Shown one piece after another: positions 36,540-45,808 of a DNA stretch of 64,000 nt. Source of the stretch: Lactobacillus sp. (GTDB lineage: Bacteria; Bacillota; Bacilli; Lactobacillales; Lactobacillaceae); NCBI GenBank assembly GCA_022484695.1, contig JAKVKU010000007.1, positions 124,001-188,000 of the forward strand. Direction: 5' to 3'. The notes under the pieces are model-generated. The model worked only from the letters and a program-made list of their open reading frames with translations, ran no database searches and was not told the origin of the DNA. The translations under genes were made by a program, and so were the position numbers. Every line of letters begins with the position of its first letter. The first letter of the stretch is position 1.

Positions 36540-37400
36540 ATGATCGACGGACACACCCGCTTGTATGGTTTTTTCGCCCATCCCGCGGCCCACAGTAAGT
36601 CACCCCTCATGCACAACACCGCTTTTCAGGCTTTAGGCATCAACGCCCGCTATTTAGCCTTTGATGTGGTCCCAGAAACCCTAGCAGCGGCCATTGACGG
36701 CCTGCGGGCCTTTAACATGGGCGGCGTGAATTTATCCATGCCCTTGAAGGAACAAGTGCTGCCCTTGTTGGATGACTTAGATCCAGCTGCGAAACTCATT
36801 GGGGCGGTGAATACCATTGCCAATGACAACGGCCACTTGACGGGGTATAACACCGATGGCTTAGGGTTGTTAAAGGCCTTAGCCGCCGACTTCAACCCCC
36901 AAGGGGCCAAGGTGGTACTCTTAGGGGCCGGTGGGGCCATTAAGTCCGTGGCTGTCCATTGTGCCCTAGCTGGCGCGGCGGAAATCACCATCTTTAACCG
37001 CCACATTGGCCCCGGCAGTCGGGCCCACACTCTGCAGCAGTTATTGACCACTAACACCAACACCGAGGTCCAAGTCTTTGCCCTGGATGACTTAGCCGCT
37101 TTAAAACAAGCCTTAAACCAAGGTGATTTGTTGGTCAATGGCACCGGGGTGGGGATGGGGCAACTCGTGGATCAAAGTCCAATTCCTGACAGCAGCTATT
37201 TTCAAAAGCAGCTCATTGTCTTTGAAATGATTTATGTACCTGAAGAAACTTTATTGTTACAACAAGCCCGAAAAGCTGGCTTGACGCGAACTTATAATGG
37301 CCTAGGAATGCTGATCCATCAAGGCGCGGCGGCCTTTCATATTTGGACGGGTCAGGACATGCCGGTGCCATTGATAGAAAAAACCATCAAAATTAATTGA
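36540..37400 (+). CDS. aroE: Shikimate dehydrogenase AroE
   Basis: NADP-dependent reduction of 3-dehydroshikimate to shikimate; 286 aa, cytosolic. FAHPAAHSKSPLMHNTAF is the shikimate-binding motif, the catalytic Lys is in MPLKEQV, the Asp in NTDGLG, and the nucleotide site is LLGAGGAIKSV. The ATG has an AGGAGG site. It lies upstream of the separately promoted tkt-aroFBD operon, extending the shikimate pathway cluster. Confidence 0.95.
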   Translation: MIDGHTRLYGFFAHPAAHSKSPLMHNTAFQALGINARYLAFDVVPETLAAAIDGLRAFNMGGVNLSMPLKEQVLPLLDDLDPAAKLIGAVNTIANDNGHLTGYNTDGLGLLKALAADFNPQGAKVVLLGAGGAIKSVAVHCALAGAAEITIFNRHIGPGSRAHTLQQLLTTNTNTEVQVFALDDLAALKQALNQGDLLVNGTGVGMGQLVDQSPIPDSSYFQKQLIVFEMIYVPEETLLLQQARKAGLTRTYNGLGMLIHQGAAAFHIWTGQDMPVPLIEKTIKIN

Positions 37401-37408
37401 AGTTTTAT

Positions 37409-37437
37409 TTGACAGATTCTCATAGAGATGTTATATT
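37409..37437 (+). promoter_or_regulatory. Strong promoter of the aromatic leader and tkt-aro operon
   Basis: Consensus -35 TTGACA (37409-37414), 17-base spacer, -10 TATATT (37432-37437), starting nine bases after the aroE stop codon. It would make the leader transcript described next. Confidence 0.85.
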
Positions 37438-37467
37438 TACAACATCAAATCTAAGGAGTTTTTAATT

Positions 37468-37518
37468 ATGCGAACATCGAATTTAAACCCAACAACTCGA
37501 TATTACTGGTTTAGCTAG
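37468..37518 (+). CDS. Aromatic leader peptide with Tyr-Tyr-Trp-Phe codons
   Basis: A 16-codon ORF, MRTSNLNPTTRYYWFS, with AAGGAG nine bases before its ATG and the promoter 31 bases upstream. Four consecutive aromatic codons (TAT TAC TGG TTT) stand just before the end. Downstream lie tandem terminators and then transketolase, DAHP synthase, AroB and AroD, all supplying the precursors of Tyr, Trp and Phe. This is the arrangement of a ribosome-stalling leader peptide that senses charged aromatic tRNAs. Confidence 0.85.
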   Translation: MRTSNLNPTTRYYWFS

Positions 37519-37720
37519 CCTGTGGGCGGTCATGGATATGACCTCCTGCGGGGGGATCATATCTATGATGGCTAAACCTAAGTTTTCGTGTCATTAAAAA
37601 CAAAACGGCTGCCACATAGATGAAATCAAGTTTTTCAACTATGTGGCTTTTTTGTATCTTAAACCAGCCCTTTAAGGTACCTAGAGTCTTGATAGTTGAA
37701 AAACTATCAGGACTTTTTTT
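37508..37720 (+). promoter_or_regulatory. Attenuator of the tkt-aro operon: competing stems and two terminators
   Basis: GGTTTAGC (37508-37515), overlapping the Trp-Phe-Ser codons, pairs with GCTAAACC (37571-37578). Inside it GGTCAT/ATGACC (37529-37544) competes with GATATGA/TCATATC (37535-37563). Terminator 1 is GCCACATAG / CTATGTGGC plus T6 (37611-37653). Terminator 2 is AGTC-TTGATAGTT / AACTATCA-GGACT plus T7 (37685-37720). AGTTTTTCAACTAT in terminator 1 (37629-37642) is fully complementary over 14 bases to ATAGTTGAAAAACT in terminator 2 (37692-37705), giving a possible antiterminator fold. Confidence 0.75.
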
Positions 37721-37771
37721 ATTGGCAGACGGACAAAACCAACCAGGATGATAAAAATGAGGAGTGATTCC

Positions 37772-39826
37772 ATGTTCGATCAAATTGATGAATTAAGTGT
37801 TAACGCTATCCGAATGTTGAGTGTCCAAAGTATCCAAAAGGCTAATTCTGGCCACCCCGGCTTACCCCTGGGGGCTGCCCCAATGGCTTATGTCTTATAC
37901 CGCAATCATTTAAAAGTAAACCCTAAGGATAGTACTTATTTTGATCGGGATCGCTTCGTTTTATCCGCAGGTCATGGCTCGGCCATGCTCTACAGCATCT
38001 TACATTTAGCTGGCTTTGACTTAAGCATTGATGATTTAAAACAATTCCGCCAGTTGCACAGCAAAACTCCCGGCCATCCCGAATACGGCGTGGTTGACGG
38101 GGTGGAAGCCACTACTGGTCCCCTGGGCCAAGGCTTAGGCATGGCCGTGGGTATGGCCATGGCTGAACGCCACCTAGCCGCCCAATACAACGACGGCATC
38201 AACGTGGTGGACCACCATACTTATGTATTAGCCGGGGACGGGGACTTGATGGAAGGTGTTTCCCATGAAGCTGCTAGCTTAGCCGGCCACTTGGGCCTAG
38301 GTAAGTTGGTCATGCTCTATGATTCCAACGATGTTTCCCTAGATGGTCCCAAGGATCGGGCTTTTAACGAAAACATTCAAAAACGCTTCGAAAGTTACGG
38401 CTGGGATTATCAAAGAGTTGAAGATGGCACGGATTTACAAGCCATTGATGATGCTATTAACCAAGCTAAAGCAGAAGTTAATAAGCCTTCTATTATCGAA
38501 GTTCGGACGGTCATTGGTTACGGGGCGTTAAATGCCGGGACCAACAAAGTCCATGGCGCCCCATTAAGCCCTGAAGACATGGCCGCCGTGCGGGAAACTT
38601 TCAACTGGAATTTAGATGATTTCGAAGTCCCTGCGGAAGTTTACGAGCGGTTACATGAAACCTTAGGCCAACGGGGTTGTAAAGCTGAAGTTAAATGGCT
38701 CAACCGCATTGAAGCCCAACATCAAGCTAACCCAGCACTAGCCCAACAATTCCTGTTGGCCCGGGAGAACCGCTTACCGGAAGACTGGCGCGAAGCGTTA
38801 CCAACTTACTTAACCGGCAGCAGCGAAGCCAGCCGGAACACCAGCCATACCGTGATCCAAGCGTTAGGCAAGAAGATTCCTCAATTATGGGGCGGTTCGG
38901 CTGACTTAGCCAGTTCCAATAAAACGAACATGGAATGTGAGACCCTGTTTGAAAAGGATAACTTGAAAGCTCGAAATCTAGGTTTTGGGGTCCGGGAATT
39001 TGCTGAAGCCACCGCCATGAACGGCATGGCTTTACATGGGGGCACCCGAATTTTCGGCAGTACGTTTTTCGTTTTCTCTGATTACATGCGCCCAGCCATT
39101 CGCTTGGCAGCCATCCAACATTTACCGGTGATTTTCGTCTTGACCCATGACTCGGTGGCCGTTGGCGAGGACGGCCCTACCCATGAACCGGTGGAGCACT
39201 TGATGAGTTTCCGCAATATGCCAAATGTCACGGTGTTGCGGCCAGCCGATGCCAATGAAACCGTAGGGGCTTGGGAAACCGCGATGCAACACCAAGATGG
39301 GCCAACCCTATTGGTCTTGTCCCGGCAAAACTTGAACACCCTGCCGAATTCAGCGAAATTTACCCGGCAAAGTGTGGCCAAGGGGGCTTACATCGTCAAA
39401 GATGTGGCAGATCCCAGCCAACAAGATGGGATTTTAATGGCCACGGGTTCTGAAGTGAACTTGGCCTTGGCTGCCCAAGCTAAATTAGCTGCTGAAGATA
39501 TCCAAGTTTCCGTGGTCTCCATGCCTAGCTTTGAATTGTTCCAGCAACAACCTAAGGCTTACCGGGATGCGGTTTTACCGCCCCATATCCATAAACGGGT
39601 ATCCTTAGAAATGGGTAGCACCTTAGGCTGGGAGCGGTTTGTGGGCTATGAAGGCCTGACCTTAGGCATTGACCGCTTCGGGGAAAGTGGTCCGGCAGCA
39701 GACGTCTTAGCCGAATTAGGTTTCACCACTGACCAAGTGGTGGCCCAATACAAGACGTTGACCGTGACCAACAGCCCTTTGCCCAAACCCACTTTAGCAC
39801 CACTGCGGGCTAACAATTCTCTCTAG
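37772..39826 (+). CDS. tkt: Transketolase
   Basis: Thiamine-diphosphate enzyme of the pentose phosphate pathway, here making erythrose 4-phosphate for DAHP synthase; 684 aa, cytosolic. [15 protein letters not shown], the TPP motif [19 protein letters not shown]...YDSND and [19 protein letters not shown] follow in order. The ATG at 37772 has GAGGAG upstream; the track start at 37748 lacks one. First structural gene behind the aromatic attenuator, which explains its pairing with aroF. Confidence 0.95.
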   Translation: MFDQIDELSVNAIRMLSVQSIQKANSGHPGLPLGAAPMAYVLYRNHLKVNPKDSTYFDRDRFVLSAGHGSAMLYSILHLAGFDLSIDDLKQFRQLHSKTPGHPEYGVVDGVEATTGPLGQGLGMAVGMAMAERHLAAQYNDGINVVDHHTYVLAGDGDLMEGVSHEAASLAGHLGLGKLVMLYDSNDVSLDGPKDRAFNENIQKRFESYGWDYQRVEDGTDLQAIDDAINQAKAEVNKPSIIEVRTVIGYGALNAGTNKVHGAPLSPEDMAAVRETFNWNLDDFEVPAEVYERLHETLGQRGCKAEVKWLNRIEAQHQANPALAQQFLLARENRLPEDWREALPTYLTGSSEASRNTSHTVIQALGKKIPQLWGGSADLASSNKTNMECETLFEKDNLKARNLGFGVREFAEATAMNGMALHGGTRIFGSTFFVFSDYMRPAIRLAAIQHLPVIFVLTHDSVAVGEDGPTHEPVEHLMSFRNMPNVTVLRPADANETVGAWETAMQHQDGPTLLVLSRQNLNTLPNSAKFTRQSVAKGAYIVKDVADPSQQDGILMATGSEVNLALAAQAKLAAEDIQVSVVSMPSFELFQQQPKAYRDAVLPPHIHKRVSLEMGSTLGWERFVGYEGLTLGIDRFGESGPAADVLAELGFTTDQVVAQYKTLTVTNSPLPKPTLAPLRANNSL

Positions 39827-39895
39827 TTTCAAAAAATGTTAAGATAGATGTAATAAGATTCTCATACAACGCAAAAATAAGGAGCGCAAAATTTT

Positions 39896-40915
39896 ATGAT
39901 TATTCAATTCAAAGCACCCATCCAAATGGACATCGTCACAGCCTTACAACAAAAATTAGCTGCTTTACCAGCCCAGGTTTTTGTCATTAAAAATCATTTA
40001 GCTGCCATGGGGGTTAAATCCTTTGACTTCACCACCGCTGAAGCGGCGGCCATTGATAGTGTCAGCTTTGACGATCCCAGCTACACGTTAGGCAGTCGCC
40101 AATTCCAACCTGAAGATACCATTATCGGCTTGCCCCATTCCATTATTGGTGGCGATCACTTCACCATGATGGCCGGTCCTTGTTCCGTGGAATCTGAGGA
40201 ACATGTTAAACGCATGGCCAAAGTTGCCAAAGAAGGGGGCGCCACAATTTTACGGGGCGGTGCTTTTAAACCTAGAACATCCCCATACTCTTTCCAAGGG
40301 TTAGGGGAAGATGGGTTGCGTTTCTTAAGAGAAGCCGCTGATGAAAACGACATGGATATGATCACCGAAGTCATGGATGATACCCATGTACAAATGGTGG
40401 CTGATTACACTGATATTTTCCAAATCGGCGCCCGGAATATGCAAAACTTCTCCTTATTAAAAGAAGTTGGTAAAACTGACGTGGCCGTTGGCTTGAAGCG
40501 GGGCATGTCCGCGACCATCGACGATTTACTGAACGCTGCCGAGTACATCGCCAGTGAAGGGAATCAAAACATCTTCTTAATTGAACGGGGCATTCGCACT
40601 TTCGATAACAAATACACCCGCAACACTTTTGATTTAGGCGCTATTCCCGTCTTGCGCAAATTGACCCACTACCCAATCATCGCTGACCCAAGCCATGCCG
40701 TGGGTGAATGGGATCTGGTAACCCCAATGGCTAACGCGGCCGTAGCTGCCGGTGCCCAAGGGGAAATCGTGGAAATCCATGATGATCCTGAACACGCCTT
40801 ATCCGATGGCCCCCAAGCCTTGAAGCCTAAGACTTACTTAGAAATGTGCCGGGAAGTTTACGCCATTCGCAAAGTCATGGATTCATTCAAGGAAGTCAGT
40901 CATGTCAACAGTTAA
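39896..40915 (+). CDS. aroF: DAHP synthase, type I-beta
   Basis: Condenses phosphoenolpyruvate and erythrose 4-phosphate, the first step of the shikimate pathway; 339 aa. Residues 1-75 form the ferredoxin-like N-terminal regulatory extension found in AroF/Thermotoga-type enzymes, which usually mediates feedback control by Tyr or Phe. The barrel follows: MMAGPCSVES, RGGAFKPRTSPYSFQG, IGARNMQNF, and DPSHAVG for the metal site. ATG with AAGGAG upstream. It overlaps aroB by 14 bases. Confidence 0.95.
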   Translation: MIIQFKAPIQMDIVTALQQKLAALPAQVFVIKNHLAAMGVKSFDFTTAEAAAIDSVSFDDPSYTLGSRQFQPEDTIIGLPHSIIGGDHFTMMAGPCSVESEEHVKRMAKVAKEGGATILRGGAFKPRTSPYSFQGLGEDGLRFLREAADENDMDMITEVMDDTHVQMVADYTDIFQIGARNMQNFSLLKEVGKTDVAVGLKRGMSATIDDLLNAAEYIASEGNQNIFLIERGIRTFDNKYTRNTFDLGAIPVLRKLTHYPIIADPSHAVGEWDLVTPMANAAVAAGAQGEIVEIHDDPEHALSDGPQALKPKTYLEMCREVYAIRKVMDSFKEVSHVNS

Positions 40916-41984
40916 ACTGGAACTCACCGATAAAAAATATGACATTATCATTGAACCCGGTAGTTTAAAGCAAGTGGGCACCGTGGTGGAAAAAGTCTGG
41001 ACAGCGCGCCAAGTGTTACTGGTCTCCGATTCTAATGTGGCCAAGTTATATTTGACCCAGGTCCAAGAAGCTTTAATGGCCAGCGGTTATGTGGTGACCA
41101 CCAGTGTTGTCCCAGCGGGGGAAGCTTCCAAAAGCCTCAATGTGGCCCAGGATCTATACCGGGTCATGTTAGACCAAGCCTTTACCCGAAGTGACGGCGT
41201 CATTGCCTTAGGTGGTGGCGTAGTGGGGGATTTAGCCGGTTTTGTGGCCTCCACTTTCATGCGGGGCATCAGCTTTATCCAGTTACCAACTTCATTATTG
41301 GCCCAAGTGGACAGCTCTGTAGGGGGCAAAACCGCCGTGGACTTTGGCACCGGTAAAAATCTGGTGGGGACTTTCTACCAACCGGATCTGGTGCTGATCG
41401 ATCCCGACACCTTACAGACCCTAACGCCCCGGTATGTGGCGGAGGGCTATGCTGAAGTCATCAAGATGGCCGCCACAGCCGCCGATCCGGCGTTTTGGCC
41501 CTTGATTGAAAGCATTCAAAAACCCGCCGATATCTTAAAACAGGCTACGGCTTTGATTACCCATAGTGTACAGTTCAAAGCCATGGTGGTGATGAACGAT
41601 GAAAAAGAAACCGGGATGCGCCAAATTTTAAACTTTGGCCATACCTTGGGTCACGCCATTGAACTGTTAGCCCAGGGCAAATTAGCCCATGGAGAAGCCG
41701 TAGCCATTGGCATGGTGCAGATTTGTCGTATCTTTGAAGCCAAGGGGTTGACCCCAGCTGGGACCACCGCCAAGATTCAAAAGCAAGTATCGGCAGTGGG
41801 CTTACCGGTGGATTCGCCTTTGTTATTCACCCCGAAATTTTACGATCAATTGCGCTTAGATAAGAAAAATCGTGGGGATCATTTGAACTTTATTTATTTA
41901 AAAGCTCTGGGTCAACCGGCTATTTATCCAGTGGCTAAGGGTGAAATTAAAGATTTTATCGCTTCTGAAGTATCATCTTCTTAA
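40902..41984 (+). CDS. aroB: 3-dehydroquinate synthase AroB
   Basis: Second step of the shikimate pathway, NAD- and metal-dependent cyclisation of DAHP; 360 aa. GGGVVGDLAGFVASTFMRG, QVDSSVGGKTAVD, and the metal site residues in GYAEVIK, FGHTLGHAIE and HGEAVAIGM are present. Starts inside the aroF end, so coupled. A terminator 20 bases downstream may lower expression of aroD. Confidence 0.96.
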   Translation: MSTVKLELTDKKYDIIIEPGSLKQVGTVVEKVWTARQVLLVSDSNVAKLYLTQVQEALMASGYVVTTSVVPAGEASKSLNVAQDLYRVMLDQAFTRSDGVIALGGGVVGDLAGFVASTFMRGISFIQLPTSLLAQVDSSVGGKTAVDFGTGKNLVGTFYQPDLVLIDPDTLQTLTPRYVAEGYAEVIKMAATAADPAFWPLIESIQKPADILKQATALITHSVQFKAMVVMNDEKETGMRQILNFGHTLGHAIELLAQGKLAHGEAVAIGMVQICRIFEAKGLTPAGTTAKIQKQVSAVGLPVDSPLLFTPKFYDQLRLDKKNRGDHLNFIYLKALGQPAIYPVAKGEIKDFIASEVSSS

Positions 41985-42003
41985 CTTAAATTTGATAAAA
42001 CGT

Positions 42004-42036
42004 GCCGCTTCGATTTCCTTGAAGCGGCCGTTTTTT
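42004..42036 (+). terminator. Intra-operon terminator between aroB and aroD
   Basis: Stem GCCGCTTC / GAAGCGGC, nine-base loop, then CG and T6. It lies between two genes of one pathway, with no obvious promoter in the 20 bases before aroD, so partial read-through is likely. Confidence 0.8.
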
Positions 42037-42055
42037 GGCGAAAGGCGGCTTATTT

Positions 42056-42823
42056 ATGGCAACAACGTTTAACATCGGCCCTATTACCCTGGGGCCCCAA
42101 GTACCCACCCAGGTGGCCGTGCCCATCACGGCCACAACCTTACCAGAAGTTTTAGAACAGGGCCAAGCTATTAGTAGCAGCACGGCAGATCTGGCGGAAT
42201 GGCGCCTGGATTATTTGCCGGGGGATACTGGGGAAGCCAGCCTTAAGCAAACCGGGACTGACCTGCAGACCGCTTTACACAAGCAACACAAAGGTTTATT
42301 GGTGACCCTGCGGACCAAAGCTCAGGGCGGTAATTTCACTGGCGATGGCGAGGCTTATTTAACCCAGCTGCAATTTTTGCTGCAACAGGGTTTGGGGGAT
42401 GCCCTGGATTTAGAGTGGACCACTGACCCAGAATGGCGTCGGCAAATTTTAAAGGCCAGCGACTTACTAGGCGTGCCCGTGGTCTTAAGCCATCACGACT
42501 TTAAAGCCACCCCCAGTTTAGCTGCGTTGCAGGATCAACTGACTCAAATGGCCACTTTAAAACCAGCCTTGTTAAAAATCGCCGTGATGCCCCAAAGCAC
42601 CGCGGATGTTTTAACTATTTTACAAGTCGCCCAGTGGGCCGCCACTACCTTAGAAGCGCCCTTAGCCATCATGGGCATGGGGACCTTGGGAAAGCTGACT
42701 AGGGTCAGCGGCAACCTTTTCCCATCAGCATTGACCTTCGCCACCCTCGACCAAGCCTCCGCCCCCGGCCAAATCAGCTTGGCCCGTACCCAAGAAATTC
42801 TGGCTTTATTGCAAGGTAGTTAG
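42056..42823 (+). CDS. aroD: Type I 3-dehydroquinate dehydratase AroD
   Basis: Third step of the shikimate pathway, Schiff-base-forming dehydratase; 255 aa. AEWRLDYL, LLVTLRTKAQGGNF, the catalytic His in VLSHHDFKATPS and the Schiff-base Lys in ALLKIAVMPQS are seen, then PLAIMGMGTLGKLTRV. The ATG at 42056 follows AAAGGCGG; the track start at 42035 lies in the terminator T run. Confidence 0.94.
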   Translation: MATTFNIGPITLGPQVPTQVAVPITATTLPEVLEQGQAISSSTADLAEWRLDYLPGDTGEASLKQTGTDLQTALHKQHKGLLVTLRTKAQGGNFTGDGEAYLTQLQFLLQQGLGDALDLEWTTDPEWRRQILKASDLLGVPVVLSHHDFKATPSLAALQDQLTQMATLKPALLKIAVMPQSTADVLTILQVAQWAATTLEAPLAIMGMGTLGKLTRVSGNLFPSALTFATLDQASAPGQISLARTQEILALLQGS

Positions 42824-42964
42824 AATTTACGTCTGGTTTGAACTGCGGTAAAAAAAGGAGAATGCTGATGTAGTAGCATCCTTGCGTCTGATTTGTATTT
42901 GTTTGCGTCTTATTAGACCAACGGGAGGATATATGGCATGATATAGGCGTGAGGGGGGATTTCA

Positions 42965-43228
42965 TTGATTAATAAAATTACAACACCCACTAAGGCTCAA
43001 GCTAATTTATTTAAACTAATCGAAGAAACTAATCGTGATTCACGACCAGTCATCATTGCCGGCAGTGACGATGCTGAAAGTGCCGTATTAATTGGCAAAC
43101 GGGACTATGACGCTTTGCAAGAGACCATGGCACTACTTATGAATGGGCAATTACAGACCGCTAAAACAAGAGAACATGACAAATCTGTTAACATCGATGC
43201 GATGATACACGAGATCGATAATCGGTAA
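42965..43228 (+). CDS. Phd/YefM-family antitoxin without a toxin partner
   Basis: DNA-binding antitoxin of the YefM type, 87 aa: TTPTKAQANLFKLIEETNRDSRPVIIAGSDDAESAVLIGKRDYDALQET is the Phd/YefM core. It starts at a TTG after GAGGGGGG. Normally a YoeB/Txe toxin follows with overlapping or adjacent start, but the next 60 bases hold only a 16-codon fragment and then a terminator. It is therefore an orphan, or the toxin was deleted. CGTCTG/CGTCTTA repeats at about 42830-42916 may be its operator. Confidence 0.85.
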   Translation: MINKITTPTKAQANLFKLIEETNRDSRPVIIAGSDDAESAVLIGKRDYDALQETMALLMNGQLQTAKTREHDKSVNIDAMIHEIDNR

Positions 43229-43286
43229 AAACGATGACGAAGCAAACATGAAAATACAGCTACATTATAAAAAGTATTCAGACAAA

Positions 43287-43333
43287 AAGAACTCGAGACA
43301 AAACTGAGAATAGTTTTGCTTCGAGTTCTTTTC
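43287..43333. terminator. Bidirectional terminator between antitoxin and met genes
   Basis: A 19-base stem AAGAACTCGAGACAAAACT / AGTTTTGCTTCGAGTTCTT with two non-matching positions, six-base loop and T runs on both strands. It ends the minus-strand metE-malY-metB/C operon. Confidence 0.85.
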
Positions 43334-43351
43334 TTATTAGTTCATTTTTAG

Positions 43352-44548
43352 TTACCCAACGACCTTACTAGCCCGCCGTTTCAAACTACTGGTCAGAGCC
43401 TGAGTCACGTCGTGGATGATGTCGTTTTTGTTTTCGATACCCACGGAGAAGCGGACCATGTTGTCGCCCACGCCGATTTTTTCCAAATCATTGCGGGGAT
43501 AAGGTTCATGGGTCATGGTTGCGGGCCGACAGACGAGGCTTTCGACCCCGCCTAAACTAACGGCTAAGTCGATCATTTGTAGGTTGTTGAAGAAGGCCTT
43601 TAAGTCCACGTCTGGGGTGACTTCAAAGGATAAAACGGCACCGTTGCCCCGGGCTTGTTTGGCCTGGATGGCCGCTTCTTCTTCGGAGAAGGAACCTGGG
43701 AAGTAGACTTTGGCCACACCTTCTTGGGTCTGCAAGGCTTCGGTGACAGCTTTGACATTTTCCATCTGGCGATCTAAGCGCAGGCTTAAGGTCTTGGTGC
43801 CTCGAATCAAAGTGTAGCTGTCAAAGGGACTGATGGTGGCCCCCAAGGTGTTTTGATAATCTTGGAATTGTTCCGCCAGGTCTTGGCGGTCGGTGACGAT
43901 GAAGCCGGCACACAGGTCGGCATGGCCCCCGTAATATTTCGTGGCGGAATAAGCTACCACGTCGGCCCCTAATTGGAGGGGTTTTTGCAGGTAACTGGTC
44001 ATGAAGGTGTTGTCCACGATCAAGATAGCCCCATGGTCATGGGCCAACTTGGCGATCCGGGCGATATCCACCACCCGTAAAGTGGGGTTGGCTGGAGATT
44101 CCAGGAAGACCGCCTTGGTATTAGGTTTGAAGTCGCTGGCTTTGAGTTGGTTCAAATCATAATAAAAATCACAATCGATTTTTTTCTTCGGGAAGAAGTC
44201 GGTGAAGTACCGGTAAGTGCCACCATAAATATTGGCAGAACTAATAATATGATCCCCAGGATTAAAGGCTTCAAAAACCGTGGTCAAAGCCGCCATCCCC
44301 GAACTAAAGCCAAAGGCAAACTTGGCCCCTTCTAACGTAGCAATCAAGTTCTCCGCCTTTTGTCGGGTGGGGTTTTGCGTGCGCACATATTCATAAGGCC
44401 CCTGGTTATCAATATCTTCAAACCGATAAGTACTAGATAAGAAAATTGGCGGCATGATACTGCCGTACTCATTTTTCCGAGCAGGAACACCCTGCACTAC
44501 TAAAGAATCAAATTGCAATTTTTGATCATCATGATTTGTACAACCCAT
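43352..44548 (-). CDS. Cystathionine gamma-synthase/lyase family PLP enzyme
   Basis: Trans-sulfuration enzyme of the Cys/Met metabolism PLP family, 398 aa. YVRTQNPTRQKAENLIATLEG, FGFSSGMAAL, IVDNTFMTSYLQKPLQLGADVV and the PLP Lys in YSATKYYGGH are present, ending with SLGGVESLVCRPATMTH. MetB, MetC and MGL activities cannot be told apart safely. The ATG at 44548 is preferred to the TTG at 44554 because of spacing to GTAGG. Last gene of the methionine T-box operon, 10 bases after malY. Confidence 0.88.
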   Translation of the reverse strand: MGCTNHDDQKLQFDSLVVQGVPARKNEYGSIMPPIFLSSTYRFEDIDNQGPYEYVRTQNPTRQKAENLIATLEGAKFAFGFSSGMAALTTVFEAFNPGDHIISSANIYGGTYRYFTDFFPKKKIDCDFYYDLNQLKASDFKPNTKAVFLESPANPTLRVVDIARIAKLAHDHGAILIVDNTFMTSYLQKPLQLGADVVAYSATKYYGGHADLCAGFIVTDRQDLAEQFQDYQNTLGATISPFDSYTLIRGTKTLSLRLDRQMENVKAVTEALQTQEGVAKVYFPGSFSEEEAAIQAKQARGNGAVLSFEVTPDVDLKAFFNNLQMIDLAVSLGGVESLVCRPATMTHEPYPRNDLEKIGVGDNMVRFSVGIENKNDIIHDVTQALTSSLKRRASKVVG

Positions 44549-44558
44549 ATTCAATCGC

Positions 44559-45761
44559 CTACTTCTTTCTAAATTTTAGTTGTTCGGCCAAGCGGTCCGC
44601 CGCTGTGGCCACATATTTGGGATCTGTTGCTAAATTCAACCGGATATACGTTTTATCTTTGGGCGAGAACCAAGCCCCGTAATCCACCGCTAGGCCACAG
44701 GCTTTTTGGACAAAGTCAGTTAAACCATCGGCTGGGACAATTGGCGCTAAATCCACATAAGCCAGGTAAGTACCTTGTAAGTCGGCCACCTTAACTTCGG
44801 GAATTTCAGCCAAAGTCTCTTTTAAAACACTGTAATTATAAGCAATCACGCCCCGCAACTTGTCAAACCAAGGACCCCCGTGGCGATAGGCGGCTTCAGC
44901 GGCCACCCGGCCCAGCAGACTGCCTTCGGTTTGGTGAATGGTCTTGATGAAGGCGTCGTAGGATTCGCGTTTGTCGGGGTCGGGGATGATCACGTGGGAG
45001 TTCAGTAAAGCGGCTAAGTTGAAGGTCTTGGAAGGGGCAGTCAAGACAATGACATCATCTTGATAAGCGCCATCAGCCACGGTCAACACGGATTTGAATT
45101 GACCCAATTCAGCTTCATAGTCCTGGTGGATTTCATCAGAGACCAACTGTACCCCATATTGCCGGCACAGGGTCAAAATTTTAACCAATTCGGCTTCGGT
45201 CCAGATCCGGCCCACTGGATTGTGGGGAGAACAGAAAATCAATAGCTTAATGGTATGGTGTTTGAAGGTTTTTTCCAGCGCCTCGAAGTCAATTTCCCAA
45301 CCCTTGTCCCCAGATAACAGGTCCACGGATAAGACTTTGCGGTCGTTATCTTTGATGGCGTTGGCAAAGGGGTAATAAACTGGCTGTAAAATCACCACTT
45401 CATCCCCAGGATCCGTCAACCATTTCACCATGGCATATAAGGAATTCACCACACCGGTGTCAAAGCGGACCCAGTCTTTTTGTAAAGTGATACCGTGGCG
45501 TTCTTTTTGCCATTGGAAGAAGGCTTCATAATAGCTATCGGGGGTCAAGGAATAGCCAAATACCCCCTGCTGCACCCGCTCAGTTAAGGCCTGGCGCACT
45601 GCCACGGGCGTTTGGAATTCCATATCCGCCACCCACATGGGCAAGAGGGTAGGATCACCATAACGTTCCTGCAAAGCGTCCCATTTTAACGAATCGGTAT
45701 TGCGTCGATCCACACTATAATTTGCTACAAATTCCTGTAAATCCCGTGATAATTCTGCCAC
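44559..45761 (-). CDS. malY: MalY/PatB-type cystathionine beta-lyase
   Basis: Aminotransferase-fold PLP enzyme cleaving C-S bonds of cystathionine or cysteine; 400 aa. DRRNTDSLKWDALQERYG and LPMWVADMEFQTP are the PatB/MalY signature; the PLP Lys is in LTAPSKTFNLAALLNS; SPHNPVGRIW is typical. The GTG at 45761 follows AAGGAG by eight bases; the track start three codons earlier lies too near it. Middle gene of the T-box operon, pointing to homocysteine supply or methionine/cysteine interconversion. Confidence 0.9.
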   Translation of the reverse strand: MAELSRDLQEFVANYSVDRRNTDSLKWDALQERYGDPTLLPMWVADMEFQTPVAVRQALTERVQQGVFGYSLTPDSYYEAFFQWQKERHGITLQKDWVRFDTGVVNSLYAMVKWLTDPGDEVVILQPVYYPFANAIKDNDRKVLSVDLLSGDKGWEIDFEALEKTFKHHTIKLLIFCSPHNPVGRIWTEAELVKILTLCRQYGVQLVSDEIHQDYEAELGQFKSVLTVADGAYQDDVIVLTAPSKTFNLAALLNSHVIIPDPDKRESYDAFIKTIHQTEGSLLGRVAAEAAYRHGGPWFDKLRGVIAYNYSVLKETLAEIPEVKVADLQGTYLAYVDLAPIVPADGLTDFVQKACGLAVDYGAWFSPKDKTYIRLNLATDPKYVATAADRLAEQLKFRKK

Positions 45762-45808
45762 CAAAAACACTCCTTATCGGCTTTTTGCCGCATATTTGCC
45801 GTTTTGGG

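Noticed and set aside
37441-37720. T-box riboswitch before tkt
   Set aside because: No GGTGGTACCGCG-type T-box sequence or stem I elements; the leader ORF and hairpins explain the region better.
43249-43290. Short ORF MKIQLHYKKYSD... after the YefM antitoxin as a toxin remnant
   Set aside because: Too short and without clear resemblance to YoeB/Txe; cannot be told from chance.
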